Assembly: GCA_963779485.1 (NCBI GenBank)
Contig: CAVZYJ010000021.1
Coordinates: forward strand, 124,001 to 188,000
Direction of reading: 5' to 3'
Length of the DNA stretch: 64,000 nucleotides
Origin: CAVVJA01 sp963779485
GTDB lineage: Bacteria > Actinomycetota > Actinomycetes > Mycobacteriales > Jatrophihabitantaceae
Shown piece after piece: positions 7,478 through 15,624 of this stretch. Numbering within the stretch: position 1 is the first letter of the stretch; every line of letters begins with the position of its first letter. The position numbers and the translations under genes were made by a program. Below the pieces are notes generated by a model that did not search any database, was not told where the DNA came from, and saw nothing but the letters and a program-made list of their open reading frames with translations.

Positions 7478-10327
7478 ATGCGTCTTCGTAATACAGCGTC
7501 CCTGGCGGCGGCTGTGGTGCTCTCGGTAGGTCTTGTGGCGGCCGTGGATCAGTCCGCGGCGGCCGCGACGGGGGAGTCCGCGGTGTCGTCCGCCCAGCCC
7601 CGGCTGCCCGCCCGACCGCAACCGCCGGCCCCCATTCGAACCGATCGGCTGCCTCGCTCCGTGCCGACGCCGGCACCCGGCGGGCCGCGCATCGGGCATC
7701 TTGACCCGTCGTTGCAGCGCCGCGGTGGTCCAGCGGGCGAGCGCGTGCATGTCCGGATCCGAGGCGCCGACGCCCAGGCCGCTGCCGCGGTGCACCGGGT
7801 GGGGGGTCGCGTCCTCGCGCGCGTGACCGGTGAGGTCAGCGCCACCGTGCCGCGATCCGCCCTCGTCGCGCTCGCGACCAGCTCTGGAGTCAGCGAGGTG
7901 GCACCCGCCATCGCGGCCGTGCCGGACGTCGTGTCGCAAGGCGTTCAGGCATCCGGAGCCGCGACGTGGATCAACGCGACCCCAGGCACCACCGGAGCGG
8001 GCGTGACCGTGGCAATCGTCGATGTCGGTTACGAGAATCTCGCCGCTGAAGTCGCCGCCGGAGCGCTGCCGGCGGGCACGACCGTGAGCCCGCTGAACAA
8101 CGGCTGCCCTGACGTCAACACCACGGAACACGGCACGGCCGTGGCTGAGATCGTCCACCAGATGGCGCCGAGTGCGAGTCTGCGGCTGTACTGCATTGCC
8201 GACACGACCGGTTTCCAACAGGCCGAGCAGGACATCGTCAGCCGAGGCATCCGCATCGTGAACAGCTCGCTGAGCTTCCCTGGCGACGGCCGCGGCGACG
8301 GCACGGGCGATTCGACGTCCGCCGCAGCCACCGTCCAGGCCGCCCGCCGGGCCGGCGTGCTCTGGGTCGCGTCGGCAGGCAACACCGCCCAGGATCACTG
8401 GAGCGGCACGTTCATCGACAGCAATAGCGACAAACTGACCGACCTCAACGGGTCGGCGCCCGCCAACGAGTACGACGCGGTTGTGGTTCCGCCCGGCCTG
8501 AGCGGGATCGCGTATCTGACCTGGGACCAGTGGCCGCAATCCTCGGCACCGGTAAGCCTTATCGGCACGCCCTACAAGTGCGATCCCGCTGGCTGCGACA
8601 GCGTCGCCCATCCGCCCGTCCCGATTTCCTGCCCGGTTCCGAACTCGTGCTCCGATGCTCAGCCGGCCGGGGCGAGCCCGGTGCTGTCGCTCAACCTGCC
8701 GAACAACACCACCTCGAACATCGAGTGGGCCATCCAGGTGGGACAGCTCGGTGGCACGCCGGGTGTGCGGTACGACCTGGATTACTACGGCAGTGTCGGG
8801 CCATCCCTGTTGTCGACCGTGAATGGCACGACCGCGGCGAGAGCCGCGGCCGGCAGCATAGAAAGCCCGGCATCATCCCCGTACGCCCTGGCGGTGGGGG
8901 CGGCGAACGTCACCAGCAAGGCGGTCGAGCCGTACAGCTCCCAGGGGCCGACCATCGACCGGCGAGTGAAGCCCGATATCACCGGCTATGACGCCGTGGC
9001 CTCCAATCTCGACCAGTTCAGCAGCGGCTTCACCGGAACGTCGGCGGCGGCGCCGCACGTCGCGGGCGCCGCTGCGTTGATCAAGTCGGCCAACTCGAAC
9101 CTCGACGCCGCCCAGATCCAGGCGCAACTCGAGGGGCGCGCCACCGGGCTCGCCGCGGGTGCGCCCCCGACGAACCAGCGCGGTCGCGGGCTGCTCGCGC
9201 TCGGGCCCACGCCGCCGGTCAACGCGCTGACCGGAAACGGATATCTGCCCTTGTCCACGCCGAGCCGCGCCTTCGACTCCCGCACCCGATCCGGTGGCCG
9301 CCCGCTCGGCACCGGTGAGCAGGTCTCGATAGCGCTGAGTGGTGCGCCCGCCGGCGCGACCGCTGTGGCCCTGAATCTCGCCGGCACCGGGGCGACCGGC
9401 AGCACGTACCTGACCGTCTTCCCGGTCTCCGATCCGGGCACCTCGACGCTCAACCTCAGCACGGTCGATCCGACCGCTGCGATATTCACGATCGTGCCCC
9501 TGGGACCGAGCAACACAATCCAGCTGCGCAACTCCGGCGCATCCACGCACGCGTTCATTGACGTGCTGGGCTACTTTGCGTCGAGCGGCACGCTGGGCTA
9601 CACGGCGACCGTGCCGCCGACTCGGCTCCTCGACACCCGGGTCAGCCCCGGCACTCGGTTGGCGGCCAACGCGACGATTTCGGTGACGGCACCGACGAGC
9701 GTGCCGAGTTCCGCGAAAGCCCTCGCCGTCAACGTGACCGCAACGAACGAGACCGGTTCCGGCTACCTCTCGCTGTCCCCGAACGGGGCGACGACCACCT
9801 CGACGCTGAACTACTCGTTGGCGACCCGCGCTAACTCGAACATCGTCACGCTGAACAGCAGTCGCCAGTTCAAGATCTTCAACGGCGGCCCGGCGACCCA
9901 CGTCATCGTCGACCTGGTCGGCTACCTGAGTGCCTCGACGACCGGTCGGTACGTTCCACTCACGCCGGTGCGGGTCGTCGACACCCGCTTCGGCAACGGC
10001 GGACGCCGCGCGCCCCTGGGCTCGTCCGGCACGATGACCGTCACAGGAACGGGCATCTTCGACGTGCCCTATCAAGCCGCGGCCGTCATGGTGGGGGTGT
10101 TGCCAGTTCCGTCGCCGAGCACGCCCACGAGCTATCTGACCATCTACCCGTCCGGCGCCCTGCCAAATACGTCCAGCGTCAATTTCAGCGGCGGCCGGTT
10201 GGTGTCCAACGGCGTGATCATGAGTCTCACCACCGGCCCGGCCAACGCGGCCCAGACGTCACAGGTGTACAACTCGCTCGGCTCAGTGGACGTCGTCATG
10301 GATCTGCTCGGATACTTCCTGCGATAG
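7478..10327 (+). CDS. Secreted S8 (subtilisin-like) protease with three C-terminal LDTR-type repeats
   Basis: The protein is 949 residues when started at ATG 7478, which begins a clean Sec signal peptide (to about residue 31). A Pro-rich stretch and a propeptide-like domain follow. The catalytic domain shows Asp182 (AIVDVGY), His218 (EHGTAVAEI), oxyanion Asn302 (ASAGN) and Ser522 (GTSAAAPHVAG). After it come three homologous units of about 115-120 residues, starting near residues 589, 708 and 825. Each opens with a Y-x-P-L/T block and a (F/L/V)DTR motif and closes with (V/I)(I/V/M)D(V/L)(L/V)GY. Such units are widespread in secreted actinobacterial hydrolases and are presumed cell-surface or polymer-binding. 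Substrate unknown. It replaces the pgsA/pimA genes that follow HIT in mycobacteria. Confidence 0.92.
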   Translation: MRLRNTASLAAAVVLSVGLVAAVDQSAAAATGESAVSSAQPRLPARPQPPAPIRTDRLPRSVPTPAPGGPRIGHLDPSLQRRGGPAGERVHVRIRGADAQAAAAVHRVGGRVLARVTGEVSATVPRSALVALATSSGVSEVAPAIAAVPDVVSQGVQASGAATWINATPGTTGAGVTVAIVDVGYENLAAEVAAGALPAGTTVSPLNNGCPDVNTTEHGTAVAEIVHQMAPSASLRLYCIADTTGFQQAEQDIVSRGIRIVNSSLSFPGDGRGDGTGDSTSAAATVQAARRAGVLWVASAGNTAQDHWSGTFIDSNSDKLTDLNGSAPANEYDAVVVPPGLSGIAYLTWDQWPQSSAPVSLIGTPYKCDPAGCDSVAHPPVPISCPVPNSCSDAQPAGASPVLSLNLPNNTTSNIEWAIQVGQLGGTPGVRYDLDYYGSVGPSLLSTVNGTTAARAAAGSIESPASSPYALAVGAANVTSKAVEPYSSQGPTIDRRVKPDITGYDAVASNLDQFSSGFTGTSAAAPHVAGAAALIKSANSNLDAAQIQAQLEGRATGLAAGAPPTNQRGRGLLALGPTPPVNALTGNGYLPLSTPSRAFDSRTRSGGRPLGTGEQVSIALSGAPAGATAVALNLAGTGATGSTYLTVFPVSDPGTSTLNLSTVDPTAAIFTIVPLGPSNTIQLRNSGASTHAFIDVLGYFASSGTLGYTATVPPTRLLDTRVSPGTRLAANATISVTAPTSVPSSAKALAVNVTATNETGSGYLSLSPNGATTTSTLNYSLATRANSNIVTLNSSRQFKIFNGGPATHVIVDLVGYLSASTTGRYVPLTPVRVVDTRFGNGGRRAPLGSSGTMTVTGTGIFDVPYQAAAVMVGVLPVPSPSTPTSYLTIYPSGALPNTSSVNFSGGRLVSNGVIMSLTTGPANAAQTSQVYNSLGSVDVVMDLLGYFLR

Positions 10328-10336
10328 TTCGCTCGG

Positions 10337-10342
10337 TAACGT
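10337..10342 (+). promoter_or_regulatory. Probable -10 box of a leaderless transcript for the amidohydrolase
   Basis: TAACGT ends 7 nt before ATG 10350, the usual spacing for transcription starting on the A of the start codon. It lies in the 22-bp gap after the protease stop. No Shine-Dalgarno is present. Confidence 0.5.
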
Positions 10343-10349
10343 CCCGAGC

Positions 10350-11429
10350 ATGACGGTCCTGCACCTGCGAGGGGTTCTGCTTCCGGACGAGATCGAGCGC
10401 GACGCGTGGCTCGTCGATGGCCGGCTGACCTTCGAGCGCTACTCCGGCGAGGCCGAGACGATCAGCCAGGATGGCTACGTTCTCCCGGGCTTCGTCGACG
10501 CGCACTGCCACATCGGCCTGTCGCCGGAAGGCCATGTACCGGATCCCGAGGGTCAAGCCGAGCAGGCGGCCCGGGATCGCGACGCCGGCGCGCTGCTGCT
10601 GCGCGATGCCGGATCGCCGGTCGACAACACCAGTGTGCAGTGGCGCGACGATCTGCCGCGGCTGATTCGAGCCGGTCGGCACATCGCTCGGCCCCACCGG
10701 TACATCCGCGACCTCGGCGTCGAGGTGGAGCCCGAGGACCTGGTGGCCGAGGTCGAGCGGCAGGCTGCGCGCGGCGACGGCTGGGTCAAGCTGGTCGGCG
10801 ACTGGATCGATCGATCGACCGGAGATCTTGGTCCGGTATGGCCGGACAACGCTTTGCACGATGCCGTCGCTCGCGCCCACGACCTGGGCGTCCGCGTCGC
10901 CGTGCACGTCTTCGGTGAGGACGCCTTACCGGCACTGATCGCCGCTGGGGTGGACTCGATCGAGCACGGCACCGGACTCACCGAGGAGCTACTCGACGAG
11001 GTCGTTCGGCGCGGCCTGGCTGTGGTCCCGACGTTGATCAACATCGACAACTTCCCGAGCATCGCCGCGACCGGTGAGGCCAAGTTCCCCAGCTACGCGG
11101 CTCACATGCGCGCGTTGCATGCGACGTCGCGGCAGCGGATCCGGCTGGCGTGGGAGGCCGGAATACCGATCTACACTGGCACCGACGCCGGCGGTTCGAT
11201 GTACCACGGCCTGCTGCGCGAGGAAATCCGAGAGCTCGTCGGCGCGGGCATTCCCGGCGCCGAGGTCATTGCCCAGGCGTCCTGGCGGGCGCGGGAGTGG
11301 CTCGGCCTGCCCGGATTGGTCGAGGGGGCGCCCGGCGACCTGGTCGTCTTCGACGCAGACCCACGATCGGATCTCGCGACGCTGGCCAAGCCGCAGCGGA
11401 TCGTGCTGCGGGGTGCGGTCGTTACCTGA
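10350..11429 (+). CDS. Metal-dependent amidohydrolase (imidazolonepropionase-like)
   Basis: The protein is 359 residues, cytoplasmic, of the amidohydrolase superfamily. Metal-site residues are visible in order: DAHCHIG near residue 49 (the HxH pair), Lys in WVKLVGDW near residue 147, His in AVHVFG, His in IEHGT and Asp in TGTDAGG near residue 278. A short N-terminal beta-sandwich half is closed by the C-terminal GDLVVFDADP segment, as in imidazolonepropionase-like and dipeptidase-like members. The substrate cannot be told from sequence. It sits alone between the subtilase and proS, each with its own promoter-like box. Confidence 0.88.
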   Translation: MTVLHLRGVLLPDEIERDAWLVDGRLTFERYSGEAETISQDGYVLPGFVDAHCHIGLSPEGHVPDPEGQAEQAARDRDAGALLLRDAGSPVDNTSVQWRDDLPRLIRAGRHIARPHRYIRDLGVEVEPEDLVAEVERQAARGDGWVKLVGDWIDRSTGDLGPVWPDNALHDAVARAHDLGVRVAVHVFGEDALPALIAAGVDSIEHGTGLTEELLDEVVRRGLAVVPTLINIDNFPSIAATGEAKFPSYAAHMRALHATSRQRIRLAWEAGIPIYTGTDAGGSMYHGLLREEIRELVGAGIPGAEVIAQASWRAREWLGLPGLVEGAPGDLVVFDADPRSDLATLAKPQRIVLRGAVVT

Positions 11430-11466
11430 GCGGTCGAGGCGGAGTAATTCTCGACTCGGCACTCCG

Positions 11467-11472
11467 TAGCAT
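11467..11472 (+). promoter_or_regulatory. Probable -10 box of a leaderless transcript for proS
   Basis: TAGCAT ends 7 nt before ATG 11480. There is no Shine-Dalgarno in the gap, so leaderless translation is likely. Confidence 0.5.
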
Positions 11473-11479
11473 CGCTGCT

Positions 11480-12883
11480 ATGGCACGCGTGCTCACTCCG
11501 CAAGCGGAGGACTTCCCTCGCTGGTACCAGGACGTTGTCGGCAAGGCCGAGCTGGCCGACAACGGACCGGTTCGCGGCACGATGGTGATCCGGCCCTACG
11601 GCTATGCGCTCTGGGAGCGTATGCAGGCGGAGATGGACGCCCGGATCAAGGCTGCCGGAGCGCAGAACGCCTACTTCCCGCTGTTCATCCCCGAGTCGTA
11701 CCTGAGCCGGGAAGCTGAGCACGTCGAGGGGTTCAGCCCGGAGCTGGCCGTCGTCACCTATGCCGGCGGCAAGGCGCTCGACGAGCCGATCATCGTCCGG
11801 CCCACGTCGGAGACGGTTATCGGGGAGTTCATGGCCAAGTGGGTGAACAGCTATCGCGATCTCCCCTTGCTCCTCAACCAGTGGGCGAACGTCGTGCGCT
11901 GGGAGCTCCGGCCCCGGATCTTCCTGCGTACCACCGAGTTTCTCTGGCAGGAGGGTCACACCGCGCACGCGACGTACGAGGATGCGCGGGCCTACGCGCA
12001 TCGGATCTTGCACGACGTCTACGCCGACTTCATGATCCGCGTGCTCGCGATTCCGGTTGTCCTTGGCCGCAAGACCGCCCAAGAGCGGTTCGCCGGCGCG
12101 ATCAACACCATGGCCTGCGAGGCTATGACCCGGGACGGCAAGGCGTTGCAGATGGGCACGTCGCACGAGCTAGGGCAGAATTTCGCGCGCGCCTTCGATA
12201 TCGAGTTTTCCAGCGCGGACGGTCGGCGCTCGTTGGCCTGGACGACCTCCTGGGGGAGCTCGGCCCGGATGGTCGGCGGACTGATCATGGTGCACGGCGA
12301 CGACAACGGGCTGCGCGTGCCTCCTGCGCTCGCGCCGACGCAGGCTGTCGTCATGGCGGTGAAGGACGAGGCCGTCGCGGTCGCGCACCGGATCGGCGAC
12401 GAGCTGCGGACCGTCGGCATCCGCGTCGTCGTCGACGCCCGCACCGATGCTCAGTTCGGTCGGCGCGCGGTCGATTGGGAACTGAAGGGCGTGCCGTTCC
12501 GCCTGGAGATCGGCCCACGCGACCTCGCGGCCGACCAGGCCACCATCGTCAACCGGGTATCCGGGGCCGAGAAGGCAACGGTCCCGCTGGACGGTCTGCG
12601 TGACGAAATGGCGGCTCTCGTCACCGCCGAGCAGGATGCGATGCTGGCCGCGGCGCGCGCCGAGCGTGACGCACGCATCGTCGAGGTCACGTCGGTCGAC
12701 GACGCGGCCGCTGCCGCCGCCGACGGCTGGGCGAAGATCTCCTGGAGCAAGCTCGGCCTCGAGGGGGAGGCGACGCTCGCCGGCGTTGGGGTCACGGTTC
12801 GATGTCTGCAGCGCGCCGACGGCACCGTGCCCGACGGAGACGACGAGCCCGATCTGATGGCCTACGTCGCACGGTCTTACTGA
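11480..12883 (+). CDS. proS: Proline--tRNA ligase, archaeal/eukaryotic-like (type 3)
   Basis: Class II synthetase that charges tRNA-Pro, 467 residues. It goes straight from motif 2 (RWELRPRIFLRTTEFLWQEGHTA) to motif 3 without the ~180-residue editing insertion of the bacterial enzyme. It has the C-terminal region of the archaeal/eukaryotic form, ending in an aromatic residue (ARSY). Start signals: the motif VRPTSET near residue 111 and a proper N-terminus at ATG 11480, with a -10 box 7 nt before it. In M. tuberculosis a bacterial-type proS (Rv2845c) sits beside the Rv2844/Rv2843 genes near rimP. Here that locus lacks proS, and this other type sits upstream of rpsP, which suggests replacement by transfer. 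Confidence 0.95.
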   Translation: MARVLTPQAEDFPRWYQDVVGKAELADNGPVRGTMVIRPYGYALWERMQAEMDARIKAAGAQNAYFPLFIPESYLSREAEHVEGFSPELAVVTYAGGKALDEPIIVRPTSETVIGEFMAKWVNSYRDLPLLLNQWANVVRWELRPRIFLRTTEFLWQEGHTAHATYEDARAYAHRILHDVYADFMIRVLAIPVVLGRKTAQERFAGAINTMACEAMTRDGKALQMGTSHELGQNFARAFDIEFSSADGRRSLAWTTSWGSSARMVGGLIMVHGDDNGLRVPPALAPTQAVVMAVKDEAVAVAHRIGDELRTVGIRVVVDARTDAQFGRRAVDWELKGVPFRLEIGPRDLAADQATIVNRVSGAEKATVPLDGLRDEMAALVTAEQDAMLAAARAERDARIVEVTSVDDAAAAAADGWAKISWSKLGLEGEATLAGVGVTVRCLQRADGTVPDGDDEPDLMAYVARSY

Positions 12884-12964
12884 GCGCCGGGCGCCCGTAA
12901 GGTATCGAGATTCACTTGTGAGCAAAGAGGATTCAACGTCAGGTAGACGTCTGGAAACTCGCAC

Positions 12965-12993
12965 TTGCCACAGCGCACACGAGCGAGTAGAAA
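12965..12993 (+). promoter_or_regulatory. Promoter-like pair before a putative small RNA
   Basis: TTGCCA (12965-12970) is followed after exactly 17 nt by TAGAAA (12988-12993), a reasonable housekeeping-sigma promoter. It would start RNA near 13000. The spacer is flanked by an inverted pair ACTCGC (12957-12962)/GCGAGT (12983-12988), which could be an operator. Confidence 0.35.
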
Positions 12994-12999
12994 TTGCGC

Positions 13000-13190
13000 T
13001 ACGCCGAACCGCAAGGGGAGGCGGGATCGAGCAGGAAGCCTAGCTTCGCTCGGCGGGGAGACCCGTTGAGAGCCGTGGGTGACGACGCGGTGGCGCAGGC
13101 GGAGTGCTCGTGAGGTCAGGAGGCGTCACAGGCCCAGACCGACCGTGGGGCCGCTCGAACTCATACTTCGAGCGGCCCCACACCCTTTGT
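13000..13190 (+). ncRNA. Candidate small structured RNA (about 190 nt)
   Basis: The segment runs from the predicted start near 13000 to just after the intrinsic terminator. It contains no ORF and has a 10-bp hairpin at 13028-13052. It does not match RNase P RNA, tmRNA, SRP RNA or a tRNA by the conserved blocks I can recognise. It may instead be only the 3' untranslated region of proS. Confidence 0.25.
13145..13181 (+). terminator. Perfect intrinsic-type terminator hairpin
   Basis: GTGGGGCCGCTCGAA (13145-13159) pairs without mismatch with TTCGAGCGGCCCCAC (13167-13181) over a 7-nt loop. The sequence ACCCTTTGT follows. A 15-bp GC-rich stem is enough for termination in actinobacteria, where U-runs are often short. 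Confidence 0.8.
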
Positions 13191-13293
13191 AGCGCGTGCC
13201 CGGCGCTATGGCTGGTAGGCGCGCGGGTGAGCCACGTCACTCGTCCGGCGCGGTCCGGACTGGCTCAACGCCGGGCCGCGGCGAGCGGCCAGG

Positions 13294-13323
13294 TTCGAGT
13301 TCGCGCGCGCCGCATGGCAGAAT
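13294..13323 (+). promoter_or_regulatory. Possible rpsP operon promoter
   Basis: CAGAAT (13318-13323) with TTCGAG (13294-13299) 18 nt upstream would drive rpsP with a leader of about 120 nt. The match is partial, so this is only the best candidate in the gap. Confidence 0.3.
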
Positions 13324-13449
13324 GGCCCGTCGAGTACCGATTGCGGCGGAACCTTCCGCGCCCGCCCGTGATCTGTCCGCGGTACACGCCGACTTCGAGA
13401 CCGGGGTGCAGCGTGTCCATCCCTGCACACGTCTGGAGCACGAACGCCT

Positions 13450-13947
13450 GTGGCAACAAAGATCAAGCTCATGCGCCTGGGAAAGATGCGTGAGCCGCAC
13501 TACCGCATCGTCGTCGCCGACGCCCGGACCAAGCGGGACGGGCGCTCGATCGAGACGATCGGGGAGTATCACCCGAAGAGCAACCCGTCGATCATCAAGG
13601 TCGACGGCGAACGAGCGGCCTATTGGCTCGGCGTAGGCGCCCAGCCGACGGAGGCGGTCGCCGCGATCCTCCGGGCGACGGGCGACTGGCAGAAGTACAA
13701 GGGTCTGCCCGAGCCGGCTCCGCTCCAGGTGCCGGCCGCGAAGCCCGACAGGCTTGCCCGGTTCAATGCGGCGCTGGCCGAGACGTCGGGCGGCGCGTCC
13801 GACACTCGGGCGACGACGCCGCGCAAGCGCCCAGCCAAGACGGTCGAGGCCGTGGCACCCCCGGCCGACGCGACCCGCGCCGAGCGTAGCGATGCGGACG
13901 CACCCGTGACCGACACGGACAACCAGGGTGAGCGGGCGGAGAGCTGA
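13450..13947 (+). CDS. rpsP: 30S ribosomal protein S16
   Basis: The protein is 165 residues. The S16 core fills the first ~85, beginning MATKIKLMRLGKMREPHYRI, followed by VVADARTKRDGRSIETIG. S16 binds 16S rRNA early in 30S assembly. A long Ala/Pro/charged C-terminal tail (about 75 residues) extends beyond the E. coli protein, as is usual in actinobacteria. GTG 13450 is preceded by a GGAG motif. It heads the operon rpsP-KH-rimM-trmD, whose products all act on the ribosome or tRNA; the KH gene starts one base after the rpsP stop codon. Confidence 0.97.
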   Translation: MATKIKLMRLGKMREPHYRIVVADARTKRDGRSIETIGEYHPKSNPSIIKVDGERAAYWLGVGAQPTEAVAAILRATGDWQKYKGLPEPAPLQVPAAKPDRLARFNAALAETSGGASDTRATTPRKRPAKTVEAVAPPADATRAERSDADAPVTDTDNQGERAES

Positions 13948-13948
13948 C

Positions 13949-14185
13949 GTGCTCGAGGAAGCCCTCGAGCACTTGGTTCGCGGCATCGTCGACCACCCCG
14001 ACGACGTGACAGTCGACATGGTGAACAACCGGCGCGGAACCCGGTTGGAGGTTCGGGTGCACCCGGATGACCTCGGTCGGGTCATTGGCCGCAATGGACG
14101 AACGGCCAAGGCGCTACGTCAGGTCGTGACGGGCGTCGGCGGGAAGGGCGTCCGCGTCGACGTGATCGACGTCGACCGGCCCTGA
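13949..14185 (+). CDS. khpA: KH-domain RNA-binding protein (KhpA-like)
   Basis: The protein is 78 residues made almost entirely of one KH domain, with the diagnostic loop VIGRNGRTAKALRQVV (GxxG = GRNG). Orthologues always sit between rpsP and rimM in actinobacteria and firmicutes. In several species KhpA pairs with KhpB/Jag to bind RNA and affect cell elongation. GTG 13949 is used because it begins MLEEALEHLVRGIV, the family N-terminus. It lies one base after the rpsP stop, so translational coupling is likely. Confidence 0.93.
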   Translation: MLEEALEHLVRGIVDHPDDVTVDMVNNRRGTRLEVRVHPDDLGRVIGRNGRTAKALRQVVTGVGGKGVRVDVIDVDRP

Positions 14186-14225
14186 TCGCCGAGCTTGACC
14201 CCTGATCGCCGCGGAGGCTCCAAGG

Positions 14226-14744
14226 ATGAGCGAGCCAGAGCTGGTAGCGGTCGGGCGGATTGGCCCGCCCCATGGGTTACGTGGCGCGGTGTTCGTTCAG
14301 CCGTGGACCGATGACCCGGCCGACCGGTTCGCGGTCGGTGCGCGGCTGGACACGAACCCGCGATCGGCCGGCCCGCTCGTCGTCGCCGGGCGGCGCGATC
14401 ACAGTGGCCGGCTCGTCGTGCAGTTCGACGGGGTGACGGATCGCCCGGGCGCCACGGCGTTGCGCGGCGTCGTGCTGCTTGTGCCGGCTGATACCCGTCC
14501 GCCGCTCACCGACCCCGACGACTTCTACGACACGGACCTGGTCGGCCTGCAGGCCTCGACCGCCGACGGCCGGACCCTCGGACCGGTGACCGATGTGCTG
14601 CACGGGCCAGGTGGTGACTACCTCGCCGTACAGGTTGCTGGCCGCGAGCGACTCATCCCGTTCGTGGCGGCCATCGTCCCCGAAGTCGATCTCAGCGCCG
14701 GCACCGTGCGGGTCGACCCGCCCGAAGGGCTGCTCGACCTGTGA
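14226..14744 (+). CDS. rimM: Ribosome maturation factor RimM
   Basis: The protein is 172 residues. The N-terminal RimM domain shows VGRIGPPHGLRGAVFV near residues 9-24. A PRC-barrel domain follows, with DFYDTDLVGL and ending near RLIPFVAAIVPEVDL. It helps processing of the 3' domain of 16S rRNA and binds S19. The start is ATG 14226, 40 bases after the KH gene. Its stop codon overlaps the trmD GTG by 4 bases (GTGA), so the two are translationally coupled. Confidence 0.96.
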   Translation: MSEPELVAVGRIGPPHGLRGAVFVQPWTDDPADRFAVGARLDTNPRSAGPLVVAGRRDHSGRLVVQFDGVTDRPGATALRGVVLLVPADTRPPLTDPDDFYDTDLVGLQASTADGRTLGPVTDVLHGPGGDYLAVQVAGRERLIPFVAAIVPEVDLSAGTVRVDPPEGLLDL

Positions 14745-15452
14745 GCGCCGCGATCCTTCGACTGGACGTCGTAACCATATTTCCCGGTTACCTCCAGCCG
14801 TTGCGCGAGTCCTTGCTAGGTCGGGCGATCGATCGCGGTCTCGTCGAGCTGACCGTGCATGACCTGCGGCGTTACACCGATGACGTGCACCGCACCGTGG
14901 ACGACACACCCTACGGCGGTGGCCCCGGCCTGGTGATGCTTCCGGAACCGTGGGGCCGCGCACTCGACGACATCGCCCCACCGCACGCGGCGGTGCAGCC
15001 CCGCCTCGTCGTGCCGACACCGTCTGGCCGGCCGTTCAGCCAGGCGCTGGCCGACGAGTTCGCCAGCGAACCCTGGTTGCTGTTCGCCTGTGGTCGCTAC
15101 GAGGGCATCGATGCCCGGGTGGCTGAGTATGCGGCCTCGCGCATGCGCGTCGACGAGGTGAGCCTCGGTGATTACGTGCTGGCCGGCGGCGAGGCGGCTG
15201 TGCTGGTCATCGTCGAAGCCGTCACTCGCCTGATACCGGGCGTCCTGGGCAATGCGGACTCGGTCGTCGACGACTCGTTCGCTGCGGGCACTCACGGGCG
15301 GCTGGAAGCGCGCGGTATACACGAAGCCCGCGCGGTGGCGTGGCTTCGACGTGCCCACGATTCTGCTGTCGGGCCATCATGCCGCGATTGCTGAGTGGCG
15401 CGCCGAGCAGTCCCGGCGGCGCACCGCCGCGCGGAGACCGGATCTGCTGTGA
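14741..15452 (+). CDS. trmD: tRNA (guanine-N1)-methyltransferase TrmD, frameshifted
   Basis: SPOUT-family enzyme that methylates G37 of tRNAs with S-adenosylmethionine. The first frame gives the family sequence: DVVTIFPGYL, YGGGPGLVMLPEP, CGRYEGIDARV, SLGDYVLAGGEAA (the trefoil-knot binding loops). It is intact to GAA 15305-15307. After that the +1 frame carries the rest: VYTKPARWRGFDVPTILLSGHH and a stop at 15452. Deleting C15309 gives Glu-Gly-Ala-Val-Tyr-Thr and one continuous protein of ~236 residues. As written, the product would lack its C-terminal domain and tRNA-binding helices. TrmD is essential in most bacteria, so a consensus error is the best explanation. The start GTG 14741 overlaps the rimM stop. 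Confidence 0.95.
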
Positions 15453-15624
15453 GGTACCACCCGCTGCCCGTTATCGAATACCCGGGCGGTTGTGGCACCA
15501 TGAGGAGGTTGTCCTCGCGACAGGCGGCGGCCCCCCGGACGTCTCGCGGGGCGCGCCCACCCCAGTACCCGGCGCCCATGACGCCGCGTGCCGCATCTTC
15601 TGTATCCGACGAAAGTGACGCGTG

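Larger units (their letters stand above)
12884..13449. other. Gene-free 566-bp region with several hairpins
   Basis: No plausible protein gene is seen on either strand. The segment holds a promoter-like pair (12965-12993), a strong small hairpin (13028-13052: CGAGC-AG-GAAGC, 3-nt loop, GCTTC-GCTCG) and a perfect intrinsic terminator (13145-13181). A weak rpsP promoter lies near 13294-13323. The first half could encode a small RNA; the last ~260 bases are the rpsP upstream region. Confidence 0.6.

Noticed and set aside
12884..13190. RNase P RNA, tmRNA, SRP RNA or 6S RNA
   Set aside because: None of the conserved blocks of these RNAs that I can recognise is present.
13216..13312. tRNA-like segment with GGCGCGC/GCGCGCC ends and a GGTTCGAGTT motif
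   Set aside because: The D-arm lacks the GG pair, the T-stem does not pair and no consistent anticodon arm forms; it is not a tRNA.
15300..15320. Programmed ribosomal frameshifting in trmD, cdsA, pnp or the acyl-CoA ligase
   Set aside because: No slippery heptamer or downstream pseudoknot is evident and four unrelated genes are involved; a surplus base is simpler.
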